Shown: positions 23,694 to 35,785, counted from the first letter of the stretch. The stretch: 64,000 nucleotides of DNA from Salminus brasiliensis (GCF_030463535.1 NC_132900.1:24173456-24237455), one strand, 5' to 3'. The notes: generated by a model from the letters alone, not told the origin. Translations and numbers: made by a program.

Positions 23694-24204
23694 GCTCCTG
23701 AAGGACAAAAGAGGAGCTTCAGTCTACTGGGATTAGAACACACAGCGGGGGCCACACTGAGCATGTGCAGAACTCTACAGAGAGAGAGAGAGAAAGGACA
23801 GGCTGGTTTAAGTTTGGTTTCAGATGCTCATACAAAATGCAATACAGTTTTAATACATTCCATTCAACTGGTGTAAACCACCCCAATTTTGCTGTGCTCC
23901 TCCTAACTTCCTTTTCGTTTTCTCTCTTCCATGTATCGAGATGTATCGAGCCCTGTTCCGACTGTTCTGTCCCAGTACTGCCAGACCTGGCTCTCCACTA
24001 CCCTGCTGCCCACTGCTATGCTGTCCTGCTCTCACTCTCACATTTCACTCACATTTCCATCATGTATGGCTTAACGACAGCTCTTATTTCATTTACTATT
24101 TTTTGTTAGTTTGTATTTTTGTTGTTCTAGCATGTCTTGTGCTATCCAGTGTCGACAAGAGGAGGATGGGTTCCCCTTTTGAGTCTTAATTTCGCTTAAG
24201 GTTT

Positions 24205-24790
24205 CTTTTTTAAAGCAACCCTACATCACAGTACCACCACCATGTTTGGCTGTCGATATGACATTGTAATAGTGGAATGCCATGTTACCTTTACAACAGC
24301 TATAATGGGACTCCAGTCTTCCAAAAAGTTCCACTTTCAACTCACTAGTCCACAGAGGATCATTCCAAAACACTTGGGGAACATCAGGGTGTTTTGTGGC
24401 AAATGTAAGATAAGTCTATAAATTCCTCTTGCTTAGAAGGCTCTTTCCTCTTTTACTAATACTAATAATACTAATAATTTAGCCCCTGCTCTTTCTAACC
24501 GTGCAATCATGAACACTGACCTCATCTAAGGCAGGCAAGGCCTGCGGTTTCTTAGATGGACGTTTGGATTATCCTGTGATTTCCTGGATGACTTTTAGTT
24601 GGCTGTCCACTTCTGGGAAGTTTCTTCCATTTGGAGATAATAGCTTTTGCTGTGGCTCACTGGAGTCCCAGAGCCTCAGAAATGGATCTGTAACCCTTTC
24701 CAGACATGCATTTCCACACAAGCACTGTGTGTGTATTAAATGTGCATTGTTTATTAGGCTAATTTCATGTTCATGGTAGATCTAAGGATT
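24205..24790 (-). mobile_element. Tc1-like transposon remnant
   Basis: Contains 'accaccaccatgtttggctg', 'cactagtccacagaggatcatt' and 'aaaacacttggggaacatca', blocks characteristic of the minus strand of fish Tc1-like elements (transposase GHSQTWWW/WSDE-region relics). No open frame or clean termini are left. Confidence 0.5.
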
Positions 24791-24799
24791 ACTTTTTAG

Positions 24800-26120
24800 T
24801 ACAGGCTAATAAGCTTTACTTCACCTTACCAAACGTTATGTAAACTTAAACCTAAAGGGAGAAGTAACATTAACATTAATGCTAGCTGCTGCCCATACAG
24901 ATCTTGATCTTGAATGATTAGTTAGTGCCTCTAGCCAGCTACCTACATCTATCAACAGTGAGAATTACTACTATACTACTTGTTTAAAACAGTGGCAACA
25001 TTGGCCAATTAATCAGCTTAACATATGCTATTTTTATATGTTTGCATGTGTCAGTGTTTGTGTGTGTCTGAGTAGTCTTAAAGCCTAAAGTTTTGAAACC
25101 CACACACAGCCTACACAGCCACAGAGATAAAGGGCTTTCAGAAGCTACAGGCTACGATGCAAATCTCTGAGGGATCAAATTACATGTCAACAATATGAGT
25201 GTCTGTTTTATCAGGCCTAATGGATGGCCATGTAGCAACAACACAGAGCCTCAGTCTGAAACACTGTCTAACCTGTAACGCAAGGGTACAAGGTTTCACC
25301 ACAGCAGAGACTCTACTCTACGCAGTGTGTGTACAGTTTTACCCTGAAACCGTTCACAGCTGGACAGCGGATTCATGGGCGTCTCGCGACCTTCAGTGTT
25401 GATGCCATGTTCCAGCTATCGATCTGATTACTGACTGACCTTCAGACACACAGAGGGGCAGAGAGAAATTGAGATACTTTGTGAGGAATATACAGCAACG
25501 GCGAAGAGACTATCTATAACATACAATTTATCACATTATATTATATTTTGGTTTTAGACCAGAAATAACACATAAGCCAACTGCTAATGTGTTAGTCTGG
25601 GACAAACATATTGCATAATAGCCAGTACTTTAGTTTGCACTAACAAACTAAAAACAATATCCCATCAAATTGTGATACTTGTGAATGACAGATGCACTGA
25701 AAATGTGATTAATTAAATGTATTTAATTTCACTGAATGTCCATAATTCAATTATAATAAAAATGATAAATTATATAATTACTGACAAAAGTCAATAAGTA
25801 AACTGAAATGTTGAGTTGAATTCATTCATGTACATATCTCAATTCATCCAATTCAATGCAACAGTTTTGCATTGCATTTGCATTTTGCAATTGCTTGTGC
25901 TTGAACACCTGTAAATATTTACATTTGATGTATCTTAAAGAAAGTTACTTCTATTTACAAATGTATTTAATGTATTTACTATTGTAGCCTGTAAAGTTTA
26001 TCTGGGACCAATTCCTGCATAGTTCAGTGTTTGAGATAAACATATTTAGAGTCGGAGCTGATGTGAATTGTTCATTCTTTAGTGGTGAAGATAGCAATAG
26101 ATAATTGCTATGACTATAAC
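24800..26120. other. AT-rich interval, no gene seen
   Basis: No coding exon, tRNA-like motif or tandem array recognised. It could hold KLHL32 5' UTR sequence, which the sequence alone does not reveal. Confidence 0.4.
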
Positions 26121-26124
26121 ACAT

Positions 26125-26705
26125 TTCCTATCCAAACCCACCAGTGAATCTACATGTGTTTTATATGAAATGTTAGTAAAGTTTTTTTTTTTACTGAAAC
26201 TCTCTATGGGGATATAGAACTATGGGAAAACAGCATCTTGCAATGTAGTCATAATCATTTGGTGTAATAACTTTCTGTGAAGGAGCTTTTGGAGGTTCTG
26301 TTAACATACCATGGACGCAGGTAAGTATGGTTGGGCTGATATTTGCTGTTCCATTTTAAATAAGCTAACTGGTGGGTATAGCCCATGTATAGGGGATTCA
26401 TTTCCTATCCAAACCCACCAGTCAACCTACAAGTGTCTCCTAAGTTTTCCTATATGAAATGCTGAAAAAAGTAGCAGATCTGAACAAATACATTTTCTTT
26501 GGGGACTATTTTTGCAGCTCAACACCCTGAATATATCCCATCCCAAATAAATCCCATCCCTCTCTAAACTAAGGTAAGAATGTTGTCTCAGGCCCGAGGC
26601 AGTGTATTCTTAACCATTTGATGTGATAACTTTCTGGGAGCTTTTAGAGGTTCAGATGTCTGGTCCTACTGACCACCAGTGAGAACAATTCTGGCTGGGC
26701 AATTT
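26125..26705. repeat. Diverged dispersed repeat, copies 2 and 3 in tandem
   Basis: Two successive copies (26125-26320 and 26402-26700) begin with 'cctatccaaacccaccagt' and end with 'ggagcttttggaggttc' or 'gagcttttagaggttcaga'. They match 16985-17760. Family not recognised. Confidence 0.6.
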
Positions 26706-26899
26706 CCTCAAGTGTTTCACACCAAAACCCACTGGATTACTTTATACATCGTAACCGTTTAATTATTGTTTCCCTCTAAACTAACTAGTGTGGGCTGATG
26801 AAACGCATTTAACAGCTGGTAAACAGTTTTCTTTATCCATGCAATGAATAGAAATCACATGCACTCATTCATTCCCTCACGCATTGCATTAATTCGTTA

Positions 26900-27053
26900 A
26901 TTTTGGCATGGAGACACGAGCCTGCATCGCCCACGCTCGTGCAGTTCGTGCAGTCTCCGCTGGCAAGGGTCTCCTAGCAACAGGGTAACCAAAACGGTCG
27001 GTTTGGGGGTAAAAACACAAAATCACAAGTTCGTGTTTGCACCATGCATCTCT

Positions 27054-27093
<40 letters not shown>

Positions 27094-27640
27094 GTACAAA
27101 TCAGTCCCACCATTTTGGCTCCTAGAAAAACATCTCACGCTCATGTGACGGTTAACACGCGCGCGACCACACTGTCCTGCACATCTGAGTGTTTTTCTGC
27201 TCCAACACCGTTGTTGTAACGAGCTGGTGAGTGATGTCAGGTGCGGTACGGAGCAGGAAAACACCACACGATTACAGTAAGAGCGCTCAAAGTATAGGAC
27301 GTTCAGTTACCATTGCATCTAGCGCTGCTCTTCCTGTATCCTACCGCAGCCATTCGCCCCTGGACATTACTGGTGCCCTGTCCGGATCCACAAAACGCGA
27401 GCTGAACGGTGAACTTGAGCCGTGTATTTGAGACTGCGGTCACACACATCCATCCATCGACCTCTCCATCCATCCATCCATCTGTCCGTCTAGTCTCCGC
27501 CTCCCCAGGTCATGTGCGCTCAGCTGGGTCATGTGACAAGCCTGTTTTTTTTCTTAATCACACCCGTATTCCGGCAGGCCCCGCCCTGACCCACTGGGAT
27601 TGGTCAACATCTCACACTGCTAGGACTCTTTCACAGTAAG
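26900..27640. promoter_or_regulatory. GC-richer, CpG-containing interval; candidate KLHL32 5' promoter/UTR region
   Basis: CpG dinucleotides are clearly denser here (for example acacgcgcgcgacc near 27155) than in the flanking AT-rich DNA, and the interval lies upstream of the KLHL32 start microexon. A minus-strand GCAATG|GTAACT near 27305 could be a donor of a non-coding first exon. It also contains a (CA)n tract at 27056-27091 and CATC repeats near 27450. Inference only. Confidence 0.3.
27056..27091. repeat. (CA)n microsatellite
   Basis: About 18 CA units inside the CpG-richer interval. Confidence 0.95.
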
Positions 27641-27949
27641 TTTATATATAAATAAAGTCAGAGTGGGTTTTACATAGTCAGATTTTTAGTTTGAATGAAA
27701 CTAGACGTCAGAAAGAAGGTCCCTCACAGAAAGATTTTACTACAAATGGTTAATAATACATTGCCTCATAGCCTCGAGTCTGTAGCCTGTAGTTTTGAGA
27801 AGAGGTTGGGTCTTAAACAGGTGTTAAACTCGCATTAAATTACTATTATATTATATTAGTATAGTATATAGAGTATATATATAGTGTGTGTATAATGTGT
27901 TTATAGTATATGTATGTTAATGTGTATATATTCTGTATATCTATTTTGT

Positions 27950-28030
27950 AAATATCTGTGTTTTTTTTAGTACCTTTACTACTATTGTGTCAATGTGATG
28001 TGACAATAAATGTGATTTGATTTTATTTAA
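27950..28030 (+). mobile_element. LINE-type 3' tail fragment
   Basis: 'gtcaatgtgatgtgacaa' leads into AATAAATGTGATTTGATTTT-type tandem sequence, the 3' end of another fish non-LTR family. Only the tail is recognisable. Confidence 0.5.
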
Positions 28031-28950
28031 TTTGATATCATATTTTATCATATTATAAACTTCACTGGTCGGTTTGATTGGTAAATAAAATGGCAATATT
28101 TATATTTATCTTATCTTATCTTAATATTTGTGTGTTGTAGTCATGATGACTGATGCCTGGTTTCTATCTCCGCCACTGAAAAGGCATAAAAAAAAAGCAG
28201 ATACGTTTTTCTACAATTAAAAACTATTTCACACCAAACCTGAATTATGCAGGATAAAAAAATATATAAATTCAGTTGCCTGAAGTGTCAGAGACCATTC
28301 CCAACATACCAACTGTTAGAGACCCAAATGGCAATGAAAGTTGAGTTACAAGCACATTCAACCACCCAAGCACCAGCACCACACACAGAAAAGAGAGAGC
28401 CAAAAGGAACACACATGCCAAACAACAACACAAATAAAGATGAATGGCCGGCTTAATAAACACTGGGGCAAAGTGTCAGTCGTTATTTCAGCCTCTAAAA
28501 TCTAGTGCAAAAAAAACATAAAAACAGAAAACACAGAGAAACCCTGTCATTTACCACATATTGTACCACCCTAAGCATGCTTTGTGGTATTCATTACATG
28601 TCAGCTCTGACAGGAAGTGTCTAAGTTGAAACCAGATGAGCCAGTCTTCAGCCTGTGGGGAGGGAGGAGGAAAAAAGGGTGGGGTTAGCTAGCAGTGAAA
28701 AGAGAGAGAGAGAGGGGGATATATGTGGGCAGCGAAGGAGAAAAATCAGTGGAGAAAGACAAAAACAAAGAAGAGCGCGAGGAACGTGTGGACATATCTC
28801 AGAAGATCTACACCGGGTTGTGGGTTACGGCCAACAGAGGTGTGAACAAAGAGACTCTACAGTTTTGCCCACCAACATCTACTCATCTGAGAAGAACTTC
28901 TGTACATATTTCAAATCTTTTTGATGTTGGTCGCTGCCTTAAAGCCCACA

Positions 28951-30380
28951 ATGGATTCCTTCAACACTGTGCTGCGCTTTCTGACAAATCAGAAAACCAC
29001 CATCGGCTATGGAGTCATGGCCATTGCCACCATTGGTGGGGAAAGGATTTTTTCACTTTTTTCCTTCCAGTGTCCGTGTAACACTCAACAGAACTTCACT
29101 TATGGTATGACGTACCTGCTTGGGCCTGCTGTGGTGCTGCTGACAGTGGGTCTATTCCTTAGTACGGGCCTGTGGCGCCTCTATACAGGCTGCTGTTTGA
29201 ACCCCATGAAGCTGTGCCCCAAGGGAAACTGCATAGGATGTGCATCCATTTTCCTGAAGGTCCTGGTGGGCGCTCTGGTGCCTCCCATCATGTGGTTGAG
29301 CGTGGCCCTGCTTAACGGAACCTTCTACGAGTGTGCAGTCAGTGGGCTGGAGGATAAAATGATCACTGACCTTTTCTGTAAGTTCAGGAACAGCACTTGC
29401 AAGGAGGAGTTGGCCAAGGTGCCATGCAAAACGTCCAATTTACCTGCAGCCGAGACCAACGAGCTCCTGCTAATGCTCAGAGCGCAGTCCCAGGTGAGTG
29501 CACTTCATTTGCATGTACATGTAGAGAAGAGAAATATATAATACAATGTGAAAATCTTTCGTAAAGATCTGTAGAGCTGTTTAGGTACAGGGGTTTCTAA
29601 TAAAGTGGCCAGTGAGTGGGAGCACAAGGTATGGGTTTCTAATAAAGTGGTCAGCAAGTGGAAGCACAAGAAAGGGGTTTCTAATAAAGTGGTCAGCAAG
29701 TGGAAGCACAAGCAAGAGATTTCTAATAAAGTGGCCAATGAGTAGAAGCACATGGTAGGTGTTTCTAATAAAGTGGTCAGTGAGTGGAAGCACAAGGTAG
29801 GGGTTTCTAATAAAGTGGTCAGGAGTGGAAGCACAAGGTAGGGGTTTCTAATAAAGTGGTCAGGAGTGGAAGCACAAGGTAGGGGTTTCTAATAAAGTGG
29901 TCAGGAGTGGAAGCACAAGGTAGGGGTTTCTAATAAAGTGGTCAGTGAGTGGAAGCACAAGGTAGGGGTTTCTAATAAAGTGTTTATTTGTGATTTCAGA
30001 TCCTGGGCTGGATCCTCATTATAACATCAGTTCTGACTGGGCTGATTGGGACCTGTTACAAAAACTGCCGCTCTCAGGTGAGTTACCTACAGCTCACCTT
30101 CTGGAAGATATACATGCAAAAAGAAAAGGAGAAGTTCGACTCATTCGCAGACGACTATGCCACCAAGCTGGCAGAGCGGAACCTGAAGAGCTTCTTTGAG
30201 AATCAGGATCCGGAACCTTTCCCTTTTCCCAATCACACGGCCTGGGAGCAGGTCTCGGCTGTGTACACGTTCAATCACAGCGAGCAGTGCTACAGCACCC
30301 TGCAGAGATACGTGGAGCGGCCTGATCGAGATTACAGCACAGAGAAGACCCCGCTGCAAATGGAGCACAGCCTAGAGTAA
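28951..30380 (+). CDS. calhm5: CALHM5-type calcium homeostasis modulator channel
   Basis: CALHM proteins form large-pore oligomeric channels in the plasma membrane; the physiological role of CALHM5 is not settled. Two exons, 28951-29493 and 30000-30380, join in phase 0 (CAG|gtgagt ... ttcag|ATC) into 307 aa; human CALHM5 is about 309. Four membrane segments are visible: about residues 17-38, 52-73, 102-121 and 182-204. The family CPC motif is at C41-C43, with C82, C128, C143, C150 and C159 in or near the loops. NGTFYEC (residues 122-128) contains an N-glycosylation sequon. WLSVALLNGTFYECA, KVSYLQL-like (SQVSYLQLTFWK), ERNLKSFFEN and PFP...AWE match CALHM5 best, though CALHM6 is a close relative. 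ATG at 28951 is chosen because it gives the family start (MDSF versus human MDAF); an in-frame ATG at 28924 would add nine residues. The only intron carries an AATAAA-bearing minisatellite. Next gene downstream is RWDD1. Confidence 0.93.
29585..29985 (+). repeat. About 41-bp minisatellite with AATAAA in each unit (CALHM5 intron)
   Basis: Ten units of 'ttctaataaagtggtcag' plus 'tggaagcacaaggtagggg', with lengths of about 39-45 bp. Each unit carries AATAAA followed by a GTGG-rich segment on the sense strand of CALHM5. Open frames on the minus strand (LLTTLLETP repeats) are artefacts. Confidence 0.95.
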
Positions 30381-32985
30381 AGACAAATGGCAGAGGCATG
30401 AGTGGGTTGCTTTAAAGGGTGCCCACCTGAGTGCCACTTATAGCTTTTGTGTGGGTTCATGTCCCAAAACAGCCATAATTGATCTTTTTTACAGCCCTTT
30501 TTAACAGGCTGTTTTTTTGTACAGTGCCTTTAAGGCTGATTCACCTTATTATTGGATGTCCTCAGGGATGTGGTAAAAAATAACCTTTAAACACTATTTT
30601 AGTTTCCCCCTTATGTTCCCTTAGCTCTGCTACAGTCAAATGGAAACATGTCCATGGCTGTGACATCACAGTCATGATGAATTCTGATTAAGTTTGTTTT
30701 TGCAACATTTTTCCTCCATGTATGGACCTGGTATGGACTGAATGTTTATTGTAAAAAATGGATCTTCGAGGATTTCAAACATGCATCCGGAGACTCTAGA
30801 TTAGATTCACGACCAGAGATTTACAATTCGACTTAAACCCTCTTTCAGATTGGATCGGTTTCTCTGATGTTTACATGTCTCCTCAGTGATCTCTTGCATC
30901 TGGGAGGCTGAACAAGTTATACAATGTCACTTGAATACATTTACAACAGCTGTGTTCAAACAATCAAAGAGACACTGGTCCCAACTAGCGGACAAAATCT
31001 GTTTCATTCTGACATGAGGTGACATCTGCCTGGAAAAACACAGAGAAGTGAATCTGCACCCAGATACTCAACTCAGACTCGCACCTATGGACCCAAAGCT
31101 CGTACACAGAGACTTGACTCAAACTTGCTTTTAGAGACTTGACTCATGCCAGCTTTACACCAAACGACTTTTCAAGCGATTTCATCGTTTTTCGGCAAAA
31201 TGTTGGAATAAAATCCAGCGAATCTTGCTAGAGTTGTAGTGCGCACCTGTCATCTCTATCGTTTGGTGCAAGGTGGTCAGGATAGCTGTCTTAACTCTTT
31301 TTCTTGTCTTGACGTTCTGATGAAATCAACCATGTTTAATATTATCACATGTTTTTAGTCTGGGCTCATGCTCATCATTACATGACTATTATGAGAAACT
31401 AATAGGTGAGCCTTCTCCAACACTAAACAGAAAGCAGCAAAGCAGGAACATACTTTTTTCTGAATAAATTCTTGCACACAAGGGCAGCTGTGGCCAAAAG
31501 TTTCTGTTTCTACTCCATTGTTCAACAATTTCTCTTCTTGTACATTTTCACCAGGAGCATGATTGCAAACAGCAAGATAGATCTTAGTCTTTGCAAAATC
31601 AAAGTCTTTTCGGTCTTTTAGTCACAGACTATGATTGTGGCCTCCCCAGAGTCTCTTTCATGTCTCACCTACCTTCTAGAGATGTCCCTGTAGCTGCTTT
31701 GCTGCTTCCTGTTTGGTGCTGGGGTCTAAAAACTTCTATTAAACATGGTTTATTTTATGAGAACATCCAACTGAATGAAAACTGAGTTAAGACAGAATTC
31801 GCTTAACAATTGTTTGGTTTTAGGGCCGACATTAGTCCAGCATGCAGAGACTTGAGACTCTACACTGTCATAAACATGGAGTAAAGTACATAGTTAAAGC
31901 AACCGCACTGAAACCTGAATTTTACCTGTACTTATGTTTGAATTCCAAACATGTCTTGGCTGAATCAACTACATTTATATAAAATCTGTGAAAACTGTGT
32001 TATTTGTTATTAACTGTACCCGTAATTGTAACAGAATAATTTGCCTTTGGAAGTATAGGTGCTACACTATTAAGAAATAATATGTACATATATCCTCATT
32101 CTAAACTAAAATATTTTAAAATGCTTAAATAATATTTCATTTCCGTTTGTCTGCCTTAAAAAGCTAAGTCTGTACACAAAAAAAGAGCTGCCTAACCTTA
32201 CAGGCTTTTGCTGCATATCTTTACACTATCAGTGATACTGTGGGTGACTGCAGTGTGTGCTTGTTTTTTTTGCAAAAGCAATGTTAACCTGAGAGAAGAT
32301 TGAAATGGCTTGAATTGGCTATTAGCTTGTCAATAGTGGGACACATTGTGAGAGTTATGATTAGTGTAAAAAGAGTGACTGTGAGAATAAAAAGATTAGG
32401 CCTTTGAGGTCTGATTTTACCTTGTACTTCTGTTTTTGTATGTAACAAAAAACAGTTTCCGTTTTCAGGCCTATACTTCAATATGAGGTTGACGCAACTG
32501 CCCACTAGCTTCTATTATAAGAAAAAAAACAAAAAACAACAAAGATGGGGCTGAAGCAACTGCCTATTGACTTTCTATAGTAGATGTTTTTCAGTTTTCG
32601 GTTATCTTATGCAGCAAATAAAGACAAAACACTCGAATGTTCCTTCAAAGTTTACAGCTGCATGTTGAGACACACACACATCTGTGACTAAATAACTTGT
32701 GCCTGCAGATCCTGTGAATTTGGCTTTTATTGCGACATTTAACAGCAGAATGAGCCATGAGTGTTTATTTCATTCCTAATCTGATATGCATCCAGACTGC
32801 ATCTCAGAATGCTTCTGAACAGCTGGACGTTGTTTTTGTTTTCAGGAAAAGACTAATAAACCACTAATAAACACACTGATTGCAAAAAATGTTTGCAATC
32901 CAAAATTACACGGTCATTTTTTAAAATGAATGAGTTCAGCTGCTTTAAGGTGACTGACAAAGTAGGTCACACAGCATAGAAAAGC
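30381..32985. other. CALHM5 3' UTR and intergenic interval, no gene seen
   Basis: No coding exon is recognisable. An inverted pair 'ttacaccaaacgact' (about 31149) and 'tcgtttggtgcaagg' (about 31259) suggests a short MITE. The CALHM5 3' end is not fixed; AATAAA occurs at several points (for example near 32617). Confidence 0.4.
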
Positions 32986-32989
32986 ACTG

Positions 32990-33285
32990 ATCCATAAAGC
33001 AGGGGCACTCTGGAGCAGCCGTGAACATTTAGGGCCAGGGTCACTGTGCACTACAGGGGTAAATAGCCCCTCTGTGGGGAAGTGGAGCTGTGTTCTTTGG
33101 CACGATGGAAATCCAGTCAATACCTTTGGGATGAGTTTGAGTGGCTAACAACAACTAACAACATCTTTTGACCTCACTGATGCTCTCACTCCTGGGGCTA
33201 AATACTATCAAATCATCTTCAAATCCTCCACCATCTGGTGTACAGTTACTGTAGCAAAGAACGACAAACTTCCTATGAACACTCT
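32990..33285 (+). mobile_element. Tc1-derived non-autonomous element, copy B
   Basis: Shares 'agcagccgtgaacat', 'acctttgggatgagttt', 'gacctcactgatgctct', 'caccatctgg' and the 'agcaaagaacgacaaac' block with copy A at 18945. Diverged, no coding capacity. Confidence 0.55.
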
Positions 33286-33629
33286 GGTTTCTATGTGTGA
33301 CAAAGTTATTGAACTGAAATTCTGGGCTGCTCTGAGTGGCTCTTCTTTAGTGCTTTGGTCACTGGTCTCAGTCGAGGAAGCAGCTAGCCACAAGTTTCTA
33401 TAATGCAGCCGGCGCACAGACAGGAAACCCAGAGGAGGTTTACAACCACATAAAGGAAGGAAATGCAGACTTTGATATGAGGGTACTTGTTTCCGTCAGC
33501 AAAGAGACAACTTTTCACATTAAGAGTAAACTGTGAGTGTGCAGATTCTTAAGGTTGCTAAATGTTGTTGCATGTATGTTAGGGATTTAAAGAATTTGAA
33601 CTGCAGTGGGCGCATTTGTATTTGCATGT

Positions 33630-34975
33630 AGTTGTAGTAATACCAAACAATCAGCACTCAGTAGCAGTAATGTCAACCAATCAGCACTCAATAATAGAGA
33701 TGCCAACCAATCAGCACCCAGTAGCAGAAGTTGCCAAATAATCAACCTTCAATAACAGGAATGCCAACTAATCAGCACCAAGTAACGGAAATGCCAACCA
33801 ATCAGCACTCAGTAACGGAAATGCCAACCAGTCAGCACTCAGTAACAGAAATGCCAACCAATCAGCACTCAGTAACGGAAATGCCAACCAGTCAGCACAC
33901 TTAGCAGCAATGTAAATCAACATTCAGTAACAGTTATACCAACCAATCAACATTCAGTAGCAGTTATACCAACCAATCAGCATTCAGTAGAAGTGCCAAC
34001 CAATCAGCACCCAATAGCAGAAGTTGCCAACCAATCAGCACTCAGTAACAGAAATGCCAACCAGTCAGCACACTTAGCAGCAATGTAAATCAACATTCAG
34101 TAGCAGTTATACCAACCAATCAACATTCAGTAGCAGTTATACCAACCAATCAACATTCAGTAGCAGTTATACCAACCAATCAGCACCCAATAGCAGAAGT
34201 TGCCAACCAATCAGCACTCAGTAGCAGTAATGGCAACCAATCAGCACTCAGTAACAGAAATGGCAACCAATCAGCACCCAGTAGCAGAAGTTGCCAACCA
34301 ATCAGAACTCAGTAGCAGTAATGGCAACCAATCAGCACTCAATAACAGGAATGCCAAGCAATCAGCACTCAGTAGCAGTAATGCCAACCAGGCAGCACCC
34401 AGTAGTAGAAGTTGCAAACTAATCAGCCTTCAATAACAGGAATGCAAACTAATCAGCACCCAGTAGCAGAAGTTGCCAATTAATCAGCACTCAATAATAG
34501 AAATGCCAACCAATCAGCACTCAGTAACAGAAATGCCAACCAATCAGCACTCAATAATAGAAATGCCAACCAATCAGCACCCAGTAACAGAAATGCCAAC
34601 CAATCAGCACTCAGTAACAGAAATGCCAACCATTTAGCACTCAGTAACAGAAATGCCAACCAATCAGCACCCAGTAGTAGAAGTTGCCAACTAATCAGCA
34701 TTCAGTAGAAGTGTCAACCAATCAGCACCCAGTAGCAGTAATGCCAACCAATCAGCACTCACTAACAGAAATGGCAATCAATTAGCACTCTTTGGCAGCA
34801 ATGTAAACAATCAACATTCAGTAGCAGTAATACCAACCAATCAGCATTCAGTAGAAGAAGTGCCAACCAATCAGCACCCAGTAGCAGAAGTTGCCAACTA
34901 ATCAGCACTCAGTAACATGAATGCCAACTAATCAGCACTCAGTAGCAGTAATACCAACCAATCAACACTCAACTG
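33630..34975 (+). repeat. About 30-bp minisatellite composed of CCAAT boxes
   Basis: More than 40 units of the form 'ccaaccaatcagcactcagt' followed by 'aacagaaatg', with 30-31 bp periods and variants (ctaatcagc, cagtcagc, caatcaaca). About 26 units keep an intact ACCAATCA core. The 30-bp unit keeps frames open on both strands (NQHSV-type and LLLSADWLAF-type repeats), but these have no other sign of coding. It lies about 0.8 kb upstream of the RWDD1 start codon. Confidence 0.97.
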
Positions 34976-35785
34976 TTTATACAGTCATTGGTTTAAACTG
35001 TTTAACGCAGTTCAGTAGGTTACTAAAATATTATACTATTTTATTACATTTACAGATGCAGTGTTTGTATGATTGCACAATGACACAAACAGATTTTTAA
35101 TCCGTTAGCAAATATTTTCCTATAGAGAAATAAATGAACCAGACAGTCGTAGAAAGTTTTAAACGTGACCAGCTGATGGCGTCGTTTTGCACTTACCCTC
35201 GCCACAGTGCAAAATGCCCACGTGTGCCCTAACTAGGACACCTAGCTAGGGCGTTGAATGGCTTGAATTGGGTTCTAGTTATCTAGCTATGTCATAAGGG
35301 CGTAAACTTTAGTTATTTAAGATAACCTCTTACTGGTTACATTTCCCTCACTATTGCAATATAAAAATATGTTGTGCAAATTATTTTATTGGCGTTAGCA
35401 AAAGGGAGATGGCTAGACTGTGTGCTAAATTTGCAAGCTAGCTAGTGCTATCTAGCAATGCATATACATGCATTGTGGCTTCGGCTAACGAAATAAAATG
35501 CATACATATTTTTTATTGTTTAACGCCGCTTTGTAGAGGTTGCAATCCTTCAAAATTCAGAAAAGTAGTAGTCTATGAAGAACAGATTTTTTTTAGCAGA
35601 CAAAACTAAAATCTTGTAGTGTACACTTAAAGTAAGCCCCTAAACGTTTGTGCTGGGATCCGGTTGCAGTCGCAGGCAATAGAAGTCGATACGGGACAAC
35701 GTCGATTGTAGCCTCTCTTAGCTCACAAGCACGTTTTTGTCCGTTGGTCAAAGCGGGGCTGGTGGATGGACAGCAGGGAAATAAA

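Noticed and set aside
28247-28456. 69-aa frame with a CxxC (SCLKCQRPFPTYQLLETQ) resembling half a zinc finger
   Set aside because: The histidine half of a C2H2 finger is missing, no splice partners are visible, and the rest is low complexity. It may be a decayed zinc-finger fragment, but I cannot support a gene.
34200-34701. Open frames on both strands through the CCAAT minisatellite (NQHS- and LLLSADWLAF-type repeats)
   Set aside because: The 30-bp period is a multiple of three, so frames stay open by chance of periodicity. There is no start context, splice signal or non-repeat coding sequence.
33630-34975. Possible CRISPR-like array
   Set aside because: Units follow one another without unique spacers, the window is a vertebrate genome, and no cas gene is present. 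It is a minisatellite.
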